From Zingiber officinale (Eukaryota > Streptophyta > Magnoliopsida > Zingiberales > Zingiberaceae), in contig NC_055991.1 of the NCBI RefSeq assembly GCF_018446385.1, positions 115,487,794 through 115,551,793 of the forward strand: 64,000 nucleotides of DNA. The letters run 5' to 3'. The translations under genes were made by a program, and so were the position numbers. The notes beneath the pieces are model-generated. The model did no database searches and was not told the DNA's origin. It saw only the letters and a program-made list of their open reading frames with translations. Positions 50,767 to 63,684 of the stretch are shown here, piece by piece. Position 1 is the stretch's first letter; every line of letters starts with the position of its first letter.

Positions 50767-52439
50767 CGTATCAGCAGACGGCCGAGATCTGAAAGGTGAG
50801 AGCTGCGAAGAGGAGGAGAGGGAAGGAGGAAGGGATTGGGATATAGTGGGGAGGGAGGAAGGTATGTGTACCAGTGGGTTCCTTACCGCCATGGTCTTCG
50901 GCCGTGCGCTGTCAGCGAATATAACTTCCAGCAAATTATTAATTCTTTTTTTTAGATAATTCCCCCCATAGTTATAAAAATCAATATAATTTTAAAAACA
51001 CCTTTAATATTTCATAAATATCAAAATATTTATCGAACTAATTTAGGTAATTTTGAATTGATATAATTTGATAGCAAATGGAAACTTTATAAACTTCTTA
51101 CATTGATAAAATTCATAAGAATTTTTTAAAAAATATTAAATGTTTTGGGAAAGTCTAAAAAAGATATGAAATACGTGATTAATTTGCTCATGCAAATTGT
51201 AGGTCTAAAAGAGTAATTATCTAATTATTCTCCTCCATTTTTCTTCTGGCCTGATTTAATTTTAAAACATGATAAAAAGATCACTAAATTAGAATTCATT
51301 TTTTTTAAAAAATAATTAATTAGCAGGTAAATCTGAATAAATAATGTACATAGAAATTCATCCTGACCGTCGATATTCTCAGTTCAAAAAACATTTTTAA
51401 ACACGGTTTGCGGTGGACACCATTTCGGTGGGAAAACGGAAAGAAAAAAACAAAACGACACCTTCTTCGCCCCGCCATCCGAGTAAACGGAGGAGAACTC
51501 CTTGATATTATTTTTTTTTTTTTTTGAAAATATCCATTATGAACGTGCATTTAAGTATCTAATATAGCTGTGTAAAAACATTTTTTTAATAATATCAGTC
51601 AGTTTTTGGCCCCGATTGATGCTGTAGATAGACGGTCCTTTTTTTAATAAAGATATTTTTTAAGGCAAAAGTCGCTCCCTTTGTTTTTAATCATCAATAG
51701 GGTTCAGTATCCTATTTTGTTTTTTTTAACATGATGAGTATCATTACTCAACTATTTTCTAGTATGCAATAATAATTTATTTATATTATTTTATTCTTTT
51801 TTTTCCTAACTAAATCGGTGCATTGTAGAAATTTAATTATTATGGATGTTATGGTTCTACCTGGTAATCAATTGTAAATCTCTCAAAAAGAGTTTTAATT
51901 TGATATATTATAAGTTTGATGATTAAGAATAAAAAATTATTATTTCTAAAAGTTTAGGATTTAATTCACATTATAGAAAATTATAATTTGTACTACTACA
52001 ATGTAAATGATAAATTCTAAATTTTTATAGATCATAATTTTTGATTTATATATCAAATCAAAATTTATTTAGAGATCTACAATTAATTATGGAGTGAAAC
52101 TCATAATGACTTGATTTTACCCAAAAATATCATTTAAATTATTTTTGGAAGTTTCAAATAATTTGTCTTAAAGAAAAATTTCATGTTATAGCAACTACGA
52201 AATCGTATCTGTTACATTAAACCCGATTTAGGCAGGAGATAAAATAATAATGAGAAAAGTACTAGAGAATGATAATCATTTTACAAGGGGTGAAACGTTC
52301 TTTTGGTATAAAAATCAATATAAAACATCCCTATGATGATTTGATAAAAAAAAAAAGACATCATTTTGACTTTACCTATTTTTTAATACGTGAGTAAAAG
52401 AGAGAAGCTAGATATCCGCCTAAACGATGAAGGTGTGAT
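50767..52439. other. UGE 5' flank and intergenic DNA
   Basis: 50767-50940 carries the in-frame leader upstream of UGE. Beyond it the sequence is AT-rich with no recognised gene or complete element. An (A/T) run-rich stretch lies at 51500-51800. Confidence 0.5.
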
Positions 52440-53372
52440 AGATATATAATTGCTAAAGAGTCCGAATTATTCAGACTTTACTGGATTGATTTTGTAGACA
52501 AATGATCTTCTCCTAATAAAAATAATTTCTTTTATATGCAACCAAAAGAAAGAAACAAATGTCTGTCTAAACATTTTATGTGTGATGGGGTATCCAATAT
52601 GAATACATAGTCAATAAAGAGTCCAAATTATTCGAGATACGTATTGATTCAGTAGATAGATGGTCTTCTCTTAATAAAATATTTTTTTATACGTCATCAA
52701 AAGAGAAGGTATATGTCTGCCTAAATTATGGATATGTGATGTCACATCCAACATGAATACATAGTCGATAAAGAGTTCAAATTATTTAAGAGTTGTATCT
52801 GATAAAATATTTTTTTATATGTGATCAAAAGAGAAGGTAAACGTTTGTTTAAACTATAGATATGATGGGACATCCAACGTGAATACATAGTTGATAAAGA
52901 ATTCAAATTATTCAAGCTTGATTCTATAGGTAGATGGTTTTCCCCTAATAAAATATTTTTTTTATATGTGATCAAAAGAGAAGGTAGATGTCTGTCTAAA
53001 TTATGGATATGTGATGAGGTATCAACGCATAGTCGATAAAGAATTCTAATTATTCGAGTTTTGTATCGATTTTGTAGGCAGATGATCTTCTCTTAATGAA
53101 ATATTTTTTTTATATGTGATCAAAAAAGAAGATGGATGCCCGCCTAAACTATGGATGTGTGATGGGACATCCGACGTGAATACATAATTGATAAAGAGTT
53201 TAAATTATTCAATCACTGTTTGATTGATTCGGTAGGTAGATGGTCTTTTCTTAATATATATATATATTTTTTTTGTTATATGTGATCAAAAGAGAAGATA
53301 GATATCTGTTAAAACTATAGATATGTGATAGGGCATACGATGTGAATACATAGTCGATAAAAAGTCCAAATC
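52440..53372. repeat. ~130-165-bp tandem repeat array, six to seven diverged copies
   Basis: Each unit has GAATACATAGTCGATAAAGAGT, a TTCAAATTATTC block, GGTAGATGGTCTTCTC, TAATAAAATATTTTTTTTATA, GTGATCAAAAGAGAAGGTAGA and TGTCTGCCTAAACTATGGATAT (parts of these vary). Copies begin near 52590, 52740, 52870, 53018, 53167 and 53334, with a weaker one before 52590. No reading frame is conserved. Confidence 0.85.
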
Positions 53373-56300
53373 AAACGTACAAGAATGTTTGTATATAAAA
53401 TTGGCTAATTGCAGAGGGATGCCCGGAATGTCGACTTCCAATATAGTTAATGGTTGCCTTTGATTGCCTTAATCAGGTGGTTGTTGGAGACTTCGACACG
53501 GAGACAAAATCATCCCTGTGAAAATGGGGGTCCAGCCGTTGCTTTAGCCATGGTCCAGGGCGTTGTTCGATGGCAGCAGGATGATCATCAGATGACCAGA
53601 GGTGGCCCTGTCGAGCAGTTTGGTACAACCTAACTTACACAATTATTATTGTTTTCCTTATTGCCATGGCTTTGTATTCGTTATGTGACTTTAATGTTGA
53701 TTCTAATGTTGCTGGTTGATAGGGGAAAGGGTGGCCATCATGTGTATGACTCACGGCGACAGCGACTCTAACACATATCTAAGGGTGAACTATGATGCAG
53801 TTCCCATGGAATGTCTAATTTACTAGGAGTTGACAGATATATTACAATGAAATAAGAGATCAATTTCTAACGAACGCATATCTTTTGAAAAAAATTCTAA
53901 CTATTTGACTATAAATTGATCCTATAATTTATTTCTCTTTAATCCTATAATTTATTTCTCTTCGTATAATTTGAAGACATGTGATGAGAAATGACTAAAA
54001 TGATTGTAATCATCTTTTATGCTACAAAAGGCTGAACTATGATGCGCATCAGCCACCTCTTAGCAAGGTTGGGAACCTTTTGGGCTTATCTTCTGGACTA
54101 AATATAATATACTGCAATTTATATTAACATGGTGGAATCCTATTCATAATCCTTCTTTCAGGCTAACTAGTCCCGGGATTATGGTACAACGACAGAATAT
54201 TTAAGTTATCATTTAGGTATCCATAATTCGAACCTCAACTATGATAAATTTATAAAAAAATTTCCTCCAAACGAGGCACACAACTAAAAGATGTTAAACT
54301 CCTGAGTTACCCGCTGCAAACGCTTTCCGATTTATCCTAATGACTGATAGAAAATTTTTATAGAACCAAATCGATCATCCCAAACTGGACGTTACCAATA
54401 TGATTAATCATTTTTTTTTTCTTTCAAGCTAACTAATCTCAATAATTGGCTTTGAACATTATGGAAAGGGAAACATGCATGCATGTTTGTTAAAATGTAT
54501 GCTGGCAGGGGGATGAAGCTTTCTTGGAAGCTACAAAGTCGAAAGGGGTTAGGTATATCTGGCTTCATTCTCAATAGGACAAAATTTAAGACCAAGAACC
54601 TTGCACTCAGTTTAATAATAGTGATTAAGAAACATGTGGCTTTGAATAAGGAAAAAAAAATCCATTTCACTTCCCAAAGTTTACTTCTTTTTTTTTTTAA
54701 AAAAATGCTCCTCAGATTTTTAACCTGATTAAAATACCTACTAATATTTTCAAACTCTAATCATTTTACCCCTAACTAATGACGTTGATATTTTACTTGC
54801 TGGAAGTGATGTAATACAAGAAGGTGAAGTACCAACAGTTATAAAACTCATCAGGGGCACTTTGACAGTTACAAAATTAGGAAGGGCATTTTTTTAAATC
54901 TTTCCTTTTCTGACACCTAAATTTGAATTTAGTGCTCACAAAAAGTGCAAATAACATAAAAGAACACGCCATTGTTGCAAGAAATCACAACTAACGGGGT
55001 CCCAAATCAAATTAAGATGCACAGCTCTTGGAACAAACTGACCTGAATTCTATGTGCAAGGCTTAGTACATTGAACTTTGAGGTGAAGGGTTCCCTTAAG
55101 TTTCACCTAAAGAATCTCGTTAATAAGGGATCATCTCATCCTCCTGTGTTGCTGACAATTGCAATTGCAGCATGAGCTACGCAGCTACCAACGATGATTT
55201 ACCATAATCTGACACTGTAAACATGGAATAGCTCTGTTTCTTGTAAAATGAATCAAGTAAATAGTTTATCTGAGTGAAACAAATCAATGAACAAACAACA
55301 AACAATTGAAAAGTATATCTTCTACCAGGCTGACATTTATATTCTTGCAAAAGTTAAGCAGAAATAAGAGGCATGCCTTCCCAATTAAACGTTCAATTTT
55401 GAGAAGCTTGGAAAATGCTTATGAACCTTCCGTTTTCAAGGTGCAAATGGCATGCAAATTTGGAGCTTGTGAAATTTTTAGGTCAAATGCTGCTATCGTA
55501 TATCCATGGAAGTTCAAAATCCAATGTTAATATAAAATGCATGCATGAAGGATACTTAATGTAAATTAAAAGTACAACATCCACTTTTCTAAGTATAGAT
55601 AAGTAACTTGGAAAGGACAAACATACTCTTGCTAAGAACTTTTTGCTCAAACGCTCAAGTAGCACTCCATATAATTATTGTAACTATTCAGTATAAGGTC
55701 CTTCAGATTTTGATAATCGCATTCCTTTTTTTTTTCTTTATGACTATATTCCCTTCTTTTTTTTTTTTTTTCATTTTTTGGCAATTCATATTTTAATTAT
55801 TGTTCTTGCTTCCAATGACATGCTACCACATTTTCCATGTCTTTGATATTAGTAATAAATCATTGTGCTTAGAGAACATCATACTTAATCTGGTTTCGTC
55901 ATGCATCTATATGAGTTGAAAGGATATATTATAAACATAGCTAGGAGAATTGTTCCAATTTAGATCCTAGATCTTCCTAGTTCAAGAAATAGAGGGATGA
56001 ACCTTGCACCTTGTTCATAGATGATGGGTTACTATGAATTCATTAGACTGAACAATACCTATAAGGTTTCCTTTTTCTTCTTCCCTTCAAGGAAGCAAGC
56101 CTACCAGCTAATATGATCCAAATCTGTCTCCAGGAATTTAGCATTCTAAATTCAAGTCGGTCAACAGAATATAATAGCAATTTTCCATTGTCTCACTAGT
56201 CAACTGTCCTCTAGTTTAGCAAGTTAGCCAAAGGTTGCTGTTGCACCCCAACCTGCAGCGTACACATGCATGTCTTGTCACTCAGGTTCTTACTTTGCTC

Positions 56301-56598
56301 CAAACTAATTGATTCCTGCAGAAAGAGCTGAAATACTCTCATCTACGAGTTAAACCTTGTCTTCCTTTCGCCAATCTCATTTTGGTCTTTAAGGCATTTC
56401 CAGCTATAATAAAATTAGAGAGAATTGAATATCCATCTCTATGAACTGAGAAGGATATCACAACAAATTCTATCATTGGCATTATGAGAAACTTTAAACC
56501 TGAAGGCATGTATTGATGATCCTGGCTGATAATCAGTAATTGAGGGAACAAGATAATAATATTTAGTGCAAAGAACACCATTCCTTACCAGAATACGA
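53373..56598. other. Intergenic region downstream of the unknown plastid gene
   Basis: Mostly AT-rich. A more balanced patch at about 53400-53830 contains a short frame from ATG 53549 but matches no family I know. T-rich runs lie near 54410, 54690 and 55730. The right end (about 56340-56598) would contain the 3' UTR of the next gene. No RNA gene or complete element was found. Confidence 0.5.
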
Positions 56599-59500
56599 TT
56601 ACACAAGTTCTGTATATGTTTCTTGAGAGCCAAGAAGCCTTTCCACTTCGTCATTTGCCTCAGCTTGTAGACGCCATCGCTACAAAAAGTATAAGAAGAA
56701 TTGGAAGAATATTAGCTGCAAGATTATGCAAACACAAGAGGAGAGCTACATGCCTCTTCAAGATTTTCTATCTCCATAATCTGTTGTATCTGTTGTGCGA
56801 TGCTCTCCTACATATTGAAATATATAAAAATGGAAGTTACTAATATTTAAATGAAATCTGGTTGATGAGAAATAGTTTGTTTTCTAATACTGACTGCATT
56901 GCTCACTGCTTCAGCGGCAAGAACATCAGAATCCATTTCCACTTCAATTTCAATCATCGAAGATATCTGCATTGAGTAAATACTAGTCCAATTTTTCTAA
57001 TATCAAAGAAATGAAAACAAAAAGGTAATACTTATTTCTATTCGTGAAACCTACTTTTGCATAGCTGTCAATCAGCTCAATCCTCCCTGAAAGGGAACCT
57101 TCCAAGCTTCTCTGCACCCTTTTAACTCTACTTCGACGAGCACTAAAGAAAAATGGTTTCAAAACATGGGACATTGTGGAAAACACTTTTGTACTCATTA
57201 ATTTTTCTGAGGAAGAAATCTAGAGGATAAAAGGGATCATCATGAATACCGATAAGAAGGTTCCCCGATGGCTACAATTTTGTTTTCTAACTGGCACATT
57301 CGCGCCAACATCCAAACCTGAAAAAAAAATCTTCACAAGATTATATAACTGATTGAAGTCCTAAAAGTGCATTTGACAGTTTACTGAGGAACACTGTGGA
57401 AAAATCTAAAAAAATTCAAACCCTCAATAAGGTTTTTGTGAGATGAAAGCTATTAAGAGGACAACAAAGAAAGAGCAGACCTCTTTTTCAGCCGCCTGCC
57501 GAAGCTCTTTAATTCGAGCCTGAAGAAGATCATATTGAGATAAAAGCTGCTGCTTGAGAGCAACAACATCTACCGTCCTTTGAGGAAGCTGGATAATAAC
57601 ACCAATTATTATTTTTTAAACAATGCTATAAATAATATTCATCAGTAGAAGATCAAGTGTAATAGCTGTACAAAAGGCTAAATTGAAAATTCAGAATTGA
57701 TTAGAGAACCCATTGTAAAACAACATTAACTTGTTATCTAGAATTTCAGGCCTTTATTCCCAAGTTCCCAACAATAACTTCGACACTTTTCATGTTCATT
57801 TCTGTTATTTAATACAAACTTATCTTTTGATTGCAAAGGAAGCATGAATGAATGTGTAAGAGAGAAAAAACTAATTGGCTACAACTTAAGGATTTCTGAT
57901 GGAAAGACCTGCACATATCACTGGGTAAGTCTTACAAATGCAACAGCATAATTTTAAATAAGAAATACACGTGGAGAGTCATTTTTAGTACAGTGGGCAC
58001 CCATTGTTGGAGATTTGTGAATGGAGAAGAGGTGGAAGAGACATGAAGCTCTATTGTGAATGAGACCTTAGTCCCACATTAGGAGATCCAAGGTAAATAG
58101 GTTGGTTTATATTGATTCACATGCATTGAGGATGTGAACAAATGTATGGGGAGAGGCTCTCTCTCATGGAGGGGGTGCAAATCCAGGGCTCGGATTGTAC
58201 TGAACCATGTTGACTCGTGTGCGGGCACGACCTGCGCGTGCCAAATGCCGGACCGGTCAGGGCAAAATTTGCCCAAGAGGAACAACCAACATTTTGCCAC
58301 GTAACCCTTTTTGCTGCTTGTGTAACGGATGCATTAAAGAAAGATTAATGCAGCCGAGTGAAACGTTGGCGTTACACAATTGATAAATAATGATCATTAA
58401 ACGATTATTAACGCTGCCATTGGTCTGGGCTCCTATATAAGGAGGCTGCAACCACAAGCAAAAGGTTACACACATAGAAAAGTAGTAGAAGCTCTCTACC
58501 TACATTCCCTCCTCTTCTGTCGTGCAACTTTTGCTCGGCGAAGTGCCCGTGATAGTTCGGGTACCACTCAGTTCGCCGTGACCACCAGTGTTTGGTGGAA
58601 TCACGGTTCACTGTTGTATCCTGAGAAACAAACGTTCTGAGAAAGCCTCGAAGCACAACCGGAGGTGGGGCAAATCTATTTCAAGGAAACTGCGTTTATC
58701 GCAGGCCTCGGTTCGCTCAGCTCTAGACTGGTTGCTTCGCTCAGCTGTTCGCCCGCTCGGTCGCTCGGAAGCGTGCTCGTCCGGTCGCTTTCTAGTCTTC
58801 GCCCGACTGACTTCTAACTCACCCCGGTCGGTCAGCTCGCTCGGCCTCTTCGCCCGACCGGCGCCCAGTTCGCTCGTCCTCTTGGCCCGACCAGCCTCCA
58901 GCTCGCTCGGCCTCTTCGCCCGACTAGCCACCAGTTCGCTCGGCCGCTCGCCCTTTCACTCAGTTGGTCGCTCTGCTGCTCTATCCGACCGACCACTTGG
59001 CTGCTTCGCTCGGTCTATCTGCCCGACCGACCTTGATCTCGCTCGACACTCGATCGCCAAGCTCGCTCGGCTAACCTACCCGGCCGACCTTCAACCCGCT
59101 CGATCTCTCTACTCACCCCACCGGTTGTAAGCTCGCTCGGTCACTACGCTCGGCCAGTCTCAAGCTTGCTCGGGAGCTAGCCCGCTTTGCCACTGTTCAG
59201 CCTTCGTTCAGTACTTGGCAGATATCAGCCCCTGCTGGCAGCCTGAGATTATCAGCTCAGGTCATTTCAACAGATAAGTGGAATTTAAATTTGGTATATT
59301 TAAATTCAACTAAAATCCTAAATATCTCCGATAACATATTGTTTCGTCTAACACCCATAGCATGGTTAATTTATCCACTTTTCTTCTTCTAGGCTACATT
59401 TATTTGATGGTGATTATCTTCCTCAAAACAAAGTTCATTAGGAAAGACAATCAGATCACAATTCTACAAGTAATATATTCAAACTGAATGCCAACAAATT

Positions 59501-62500
59501 AAGCTTCGCCACTGTGCAGTATACATTACCCAGTAAGCATACAAAAACAAATAAATAAGCAAACAGTTAATCTATATATATATATATATAGGCTTGGCTC
59601 CACATGCTAAGGAATTTGGATATTGGAACTTTGTTAATAACATGTGGGTAAAATAATCAGGAGAAATCACAAGTGCACACACTAGAGTATAGATCACCAT
59701 AATCATGTGGTGTCAATCTTTAATTTCACTCCAAGAAGTTACATGTAAAATTAACCTTTTTATTTTTGACCATTTAAACTGACATCATCTTTGATTTCTT
59801 TTAAGACATGTTATATTAAGGAATGTGCACAGGGAACAAGCCAACCTAAAGATTTTTAGCAGATCTTAAATAGATTACAAATCCATAATACTGATTTTCC
59901 CAAGTCAAGGCAATAAGAATGCAATACAAGAAATAGGAAAACATGTGCACCTTGCGCATTTCAGGAAGAACTAATCTGTTCATGGTAGTTTCTAGAGCAA
60001 CCGATGCAACAGCAGCTGCTGCAATGAGTCTGGGAAGGCTGGGGTCAATAATTGCAGACATAGCATCTCCACTAGACAGCAGAGCAAGCGAAGGAAGCAG
60101 GATATATGGATTAATGAAAAATGAAGAGCCATTCTTGGCTGGAGTTCTTAGCAACCGAGACATCTTTCCATTAATATGATTTGTTAGACACATTGGCTCT
60201 CCTGAGCTGAATCCTGGAGGTCGAGTGTTCAACTTGAATGGACCAATATTTTTGTAAATAGTTGGTGGGGCTGCTAAGGAAATGGTAACTCGTTCTCCTT
60301 CTTGGGCAGGAAGTTCGACAGTCTGAGTAGCAAACTTATGTGTGCGAGCAATACCAGAAGGAGTGCAAATCTGTCGCATGTTAGATAAATATTAAAGCTG
60401 ATGAAAACCAGATTTTCATATCACAGCAAGGAATATAGACTGATCTCAGAAAAGTATGTTACAAATTTGTCATTACTTCTAGTTATCCTCCATATGTTTC
60501 ACAATGCATGAGAAATGAAATGAAACATGAGTAGCAACTTAAAATCCCAAGCACAAATATATGATGTAAATTCTTGTTCTATTAGACTAGCACACAATAG
60601 ATACTAATTAAAACAAATACATAAAAAGAACGTGGAATTCCGTTTTCAAATATTAGAACTGACTGCACAGCCTTTGCACCTTGCAAGGACAACTGCAATT
60701 GCTGCTGCATGTACAAGATTTCCTGTCATTATGTGACTTTAGAAATTGGATGAAATGACACATTATTCAATAGAGAGCATGATCATCAAGTAGGTATTAA
60801 CAAACCCAATGATGCCTATAACACAATAAGAATAACTCAGTGATTAATCTCTTGATGTTGCTATAACTAGATTCAAACATATTAACCATGGATAACGGAT
60901 TCGATATACATATAACATGTCAAATTATCATCTTTTACATACAAAGATGTTTATCAAGCATACTGAAAGCATATATTCGGTAATCATAGCTTCAAGTTAA
61001 AACCAAGTTGACTGAAAAAGATCATGTTGAACTTATTATAAAATTGAGAAGTGATATACGCTATGTACCACAATGGAGTGCAGAGCAGCAGGAATGCTGT
61101 CTTTGTTTATCTGTAGGAATCTCAAAGCCTTCTCCCATGGTGAAATGTCAACGCTGCGTTCGTCAGGAGCATTTCCTTAGACAAATTGAATACTGCAATC
61201 AAAACCATATATATACCAATATTTTGACTCTTGCTTCATAGATCCATAATAGCATAGCAATATAGAATGAAAACTTACTAGCATAAGACCAGCATAGCAA
61301 AAGTAAACAACATAGGACGTTGTTGAATTTGAAACATGAGTTTCATTTCAACACATATACAAGAAACAAAGCTAAATAAAAACTAAGTAGATTTGAAATC
61401 GATTCCTGCACAATAACATACTTGAGGAAGAAGGTGAAAGTATGAGCTTGAACAAAGTGGAAAGTCTGGTTTGTAGGATTCAATCACTAAAAGTAAAAAA
61501 TTCATAATATTGATAACAATTTTCCTGTTTGATGGCATTTATGATTTGAAACTTAATTTCATGAAGTTGAATATTGACATGAAAGATAATGTGAAAATAA
61601 TTTGAAATTGAAGGTATTAAACAATGAAATAACCCATTCACTCATCCACTAACCTGATCTCTTCTGACTCAATGTTGATGATGTTGCCTGAAACAAGCTC
61701 ATACTGGTAACGACATTGGGAACAAGATGCAGACTGAGGAAGATTCATCAACCCGGTAACGAATGAATGAGATTACAGGTTCCAATATAGCAATGTGAGC
61801 TAATCATCACATGAGTACGATAATTTATTTAAGTAAAAAAAAATTAGCACATGACTAACTTAATTGACAGACAAATCTGAAAAAGTAAAGATGAACAAGA
61901 AATAAGAACTTATAAACATACATAAAGACCTGTTGCGCATAAACAGGAAAATCAGTACAAACATGAAATAAGAAAAAACAGGGAAATATAAGGGGGCATC
62001 CTCATCAGTGTATCAGTAGTAGTATAATAATTACAGATAGACATGAAGTATCATGTTATGTGGATAGTATCAAAATGTGATTATTATTATTGATCAATTT
62101 TCAAGTGATGCATGAGGACAGAGGGATGTTGAACAAAGCAAACATGGGCTTAATTATGTTTACTTTCCTGAGTATTCTTGTATATTTTGTTCAGTCTTAT
62201 CTCTGAGAAAAGAAACTAACAAAAGATACAAACTAGAGGTGGTAATCGGGCCAAACTGCCAAGCTTAGTTTGGGTCATGCCAGTCATAGCCCAATAGGAG
62301 TTGGGTGATGTTGGGCCCAGCTTGGTTTTCTAGTTTGGTTGGGCGGGTGTGGCTTGGCCTCCAGGTCATGCTAGGCACGACTTGCATAGCGAGCCCAACC
62401 TAAAATTTTTAAATAAATAAATTTTAAATAAAATTTTTAAAATAGGAAAATAATTTTAAAATATATAAAACTGCATTTTTGATTTTCTATATTTTTATTT

Positions 62501-63684
62501 TTTTATATTTTCTATTTTTCTATTTTAAATTTGTTTATTATTTTATTTTAGAAAAAAAAACTAGCTTGGTGCAGTCGAGGGCCATGCCCACTAATGCAAA
62601 GCCCGGCCCGACACAGAATGGGCCAACTGGATCCAAGTCATGCCCAGCCCAGTAAACCCATTTTAACACCACTAAAACAAACTATATTACACCACAAATT
62701 AGGGCATTGAGTTGTATCCTCAGGTCTTCGAAAGATAGCATCCTGGCTTATCTGAATGACTTTAGGATGGCGCTATGGTTCTCAAGGAAACAATATAAGA
62801 AAGGATGTTAACTAATATAATGCTGTGCAGCTGTACCTGTACACCATGTTGTGGCTGTACAACAGCAACTGCTACCATACAGCTTGGACATCTGACAACC
62901 ATTCCGAATGGAACCTAAAAGATCATATAAAAGTGCTAGTGATTATAAAAGAATTTAATAAAAGAAGAAAAACATGAAATAGTAACTCAAGATGCATAAA
63001 TTGTTAAGTATATGCTGAAATGGACATAGATGAACATGTGAAAATAAAGAGCCAGATGACAGCTTCAAGCAATTTATAGTACCAGACCAAAATAAGTCAA
63101 AGTGCCATGAAGTCCTTCAACAATGAATTAAAATAATAGATATCACAAATTCCTTCAACAATGACCTAATCAACTAGAATACACTGAAGTGCCATGAAAT
63201 CATTCGATAATGACATTAAACAACAAAGGATAGTACTTTGGCCTACCCTTATTGCCACAATAAGGGTAGGCCAAAGTACCACAACCCTTGAACGATGGTT
63301 TAAGAGATTACGGGTAGGCAGTAATGCCATGAAACTTCCAGTATCTGAAGTATCAAAGGTTAAAGATAGATGACAGTGATTAAAGTGAGTCTGGATGCCA
63401 CGATCGCTTTAAAAAGTCAGAGTGATTGAAACCGAAAGGTTAATTGGGGAAGCAAGAGTTTTTGAATTGCAAAGATAATAGTGCTAAAAGAAATAGATGG
63501 AAATTAGAAAATAAAAATTAATTACAAACAGAAGTGTGATCTGCACCTGAAAGAGAGTACTCATACACCCACTTTTGAGCGCATGCACACACATACAAAA
63601 GTTCCTCATTGAGAGTTTCAATTCCTTAGCAGCCAGACCACACTGAAATAAGCTGAAGTGAGGAGATAGTGATAGTTGAGCCAC
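56599..63684 (-). CDS. Conserved plant protein of unknown function, CxxC-coiled-coil, probably plastid
   Basis: Eleven exons (minus): 63684-63547, 62914-62837, 61733-61654, 61153-61069, 60370-59951, 57588-57481, 57317-57250, 57142-57055, 56966-56895, 56807-56754, 56679-56599, giving 423 residues in frame throughout. A short Ser/Leu-rich start may be a transit peptide. Two CxxC pairs follow (CPSC in exon 2, CSQC in exon 3), suggesting a small zinc site. Then come ALRFLQINKDSIPAALHSIV, VELPAQEGERVTISLA and GEPMCLTNH in the large exon, two hydrophobic segments (INPYILLPSLALL and LPRLIAAAAVASVAL), and a long coiled coil from LKQQLLSQYDLLQARIKE to the end. I recall a similar plant protein but no established function. 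The last intron (56680-56753) has a GC donor. The first exon is the least certain. Confidence 0.85.
58005..59353 (+). mobile_element. Solo LTR in an intron of the unknown plastid gene
   Basis: It begins TGTTGGAGATTTG and ends CGTCTAACA, with an exact 5-bp target duplication CCCAT (58000-58004 and 59354-59358). CCTATATAAGG near 58431 is a likely TATA box. The 58700-59200 part is GC-rich and made of GCTCGCTCGG/CCCGACCG-type repeats. The 180-codon frame at 58588-59130 is a product of these repeats, not a gene. No interior or second LTR is present. It lies antisense to the host gene in the intron 57589-59950. Confidence 0.92.
62234..62674. mobile_element. hAT-like MITE (441 bp) in an intron of the unknown plastid gene
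   Basis: Ends are TAGAGGTGGTAATCGGGCC and, at the other side, AACCCATTTTAACACCACTA, which are imperfect inverted repeats. Flanking octamers ATACAAAC (62226-62233) and AAACAAAC (62675-62682) match at seven of eight bases. The interior has GGGCC/GGCCC-rich arms around an AT-rich centre (62400-62560). No coding potential. Confidence 0.75.
63233..63279. repeat. Perfect 22-bp inverted repeat with a 3-nt loop
   Basis: Arms 63233-63254 and 63258-63279 are exact reverse complements (GTACTTTGGCC... and ...GGCCAAAGTAC), with loop CCA at 63255-63257. It lies in intron 1 of the unknown plastid gene. No longer flanking complementarity was seen. Confidence 0.97.

Noticed and set aside
53400-53830. Possible exon with a short frame from ATG 53549
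   Set aside because: Composition is more gene-like than the surroundings, but the frame is short, no family is recognised and no adjoining exon could be built.
58588-59130. 180-codon open frame, plus strand, and a 107-codon antisense frame
   Set aside because: Both lie wholly inside the GC-rich repeat of a solo LTR with exact target duplication; the composition is Leu/Ala/Arg/Ser from CTCGG repeats, with no motif.
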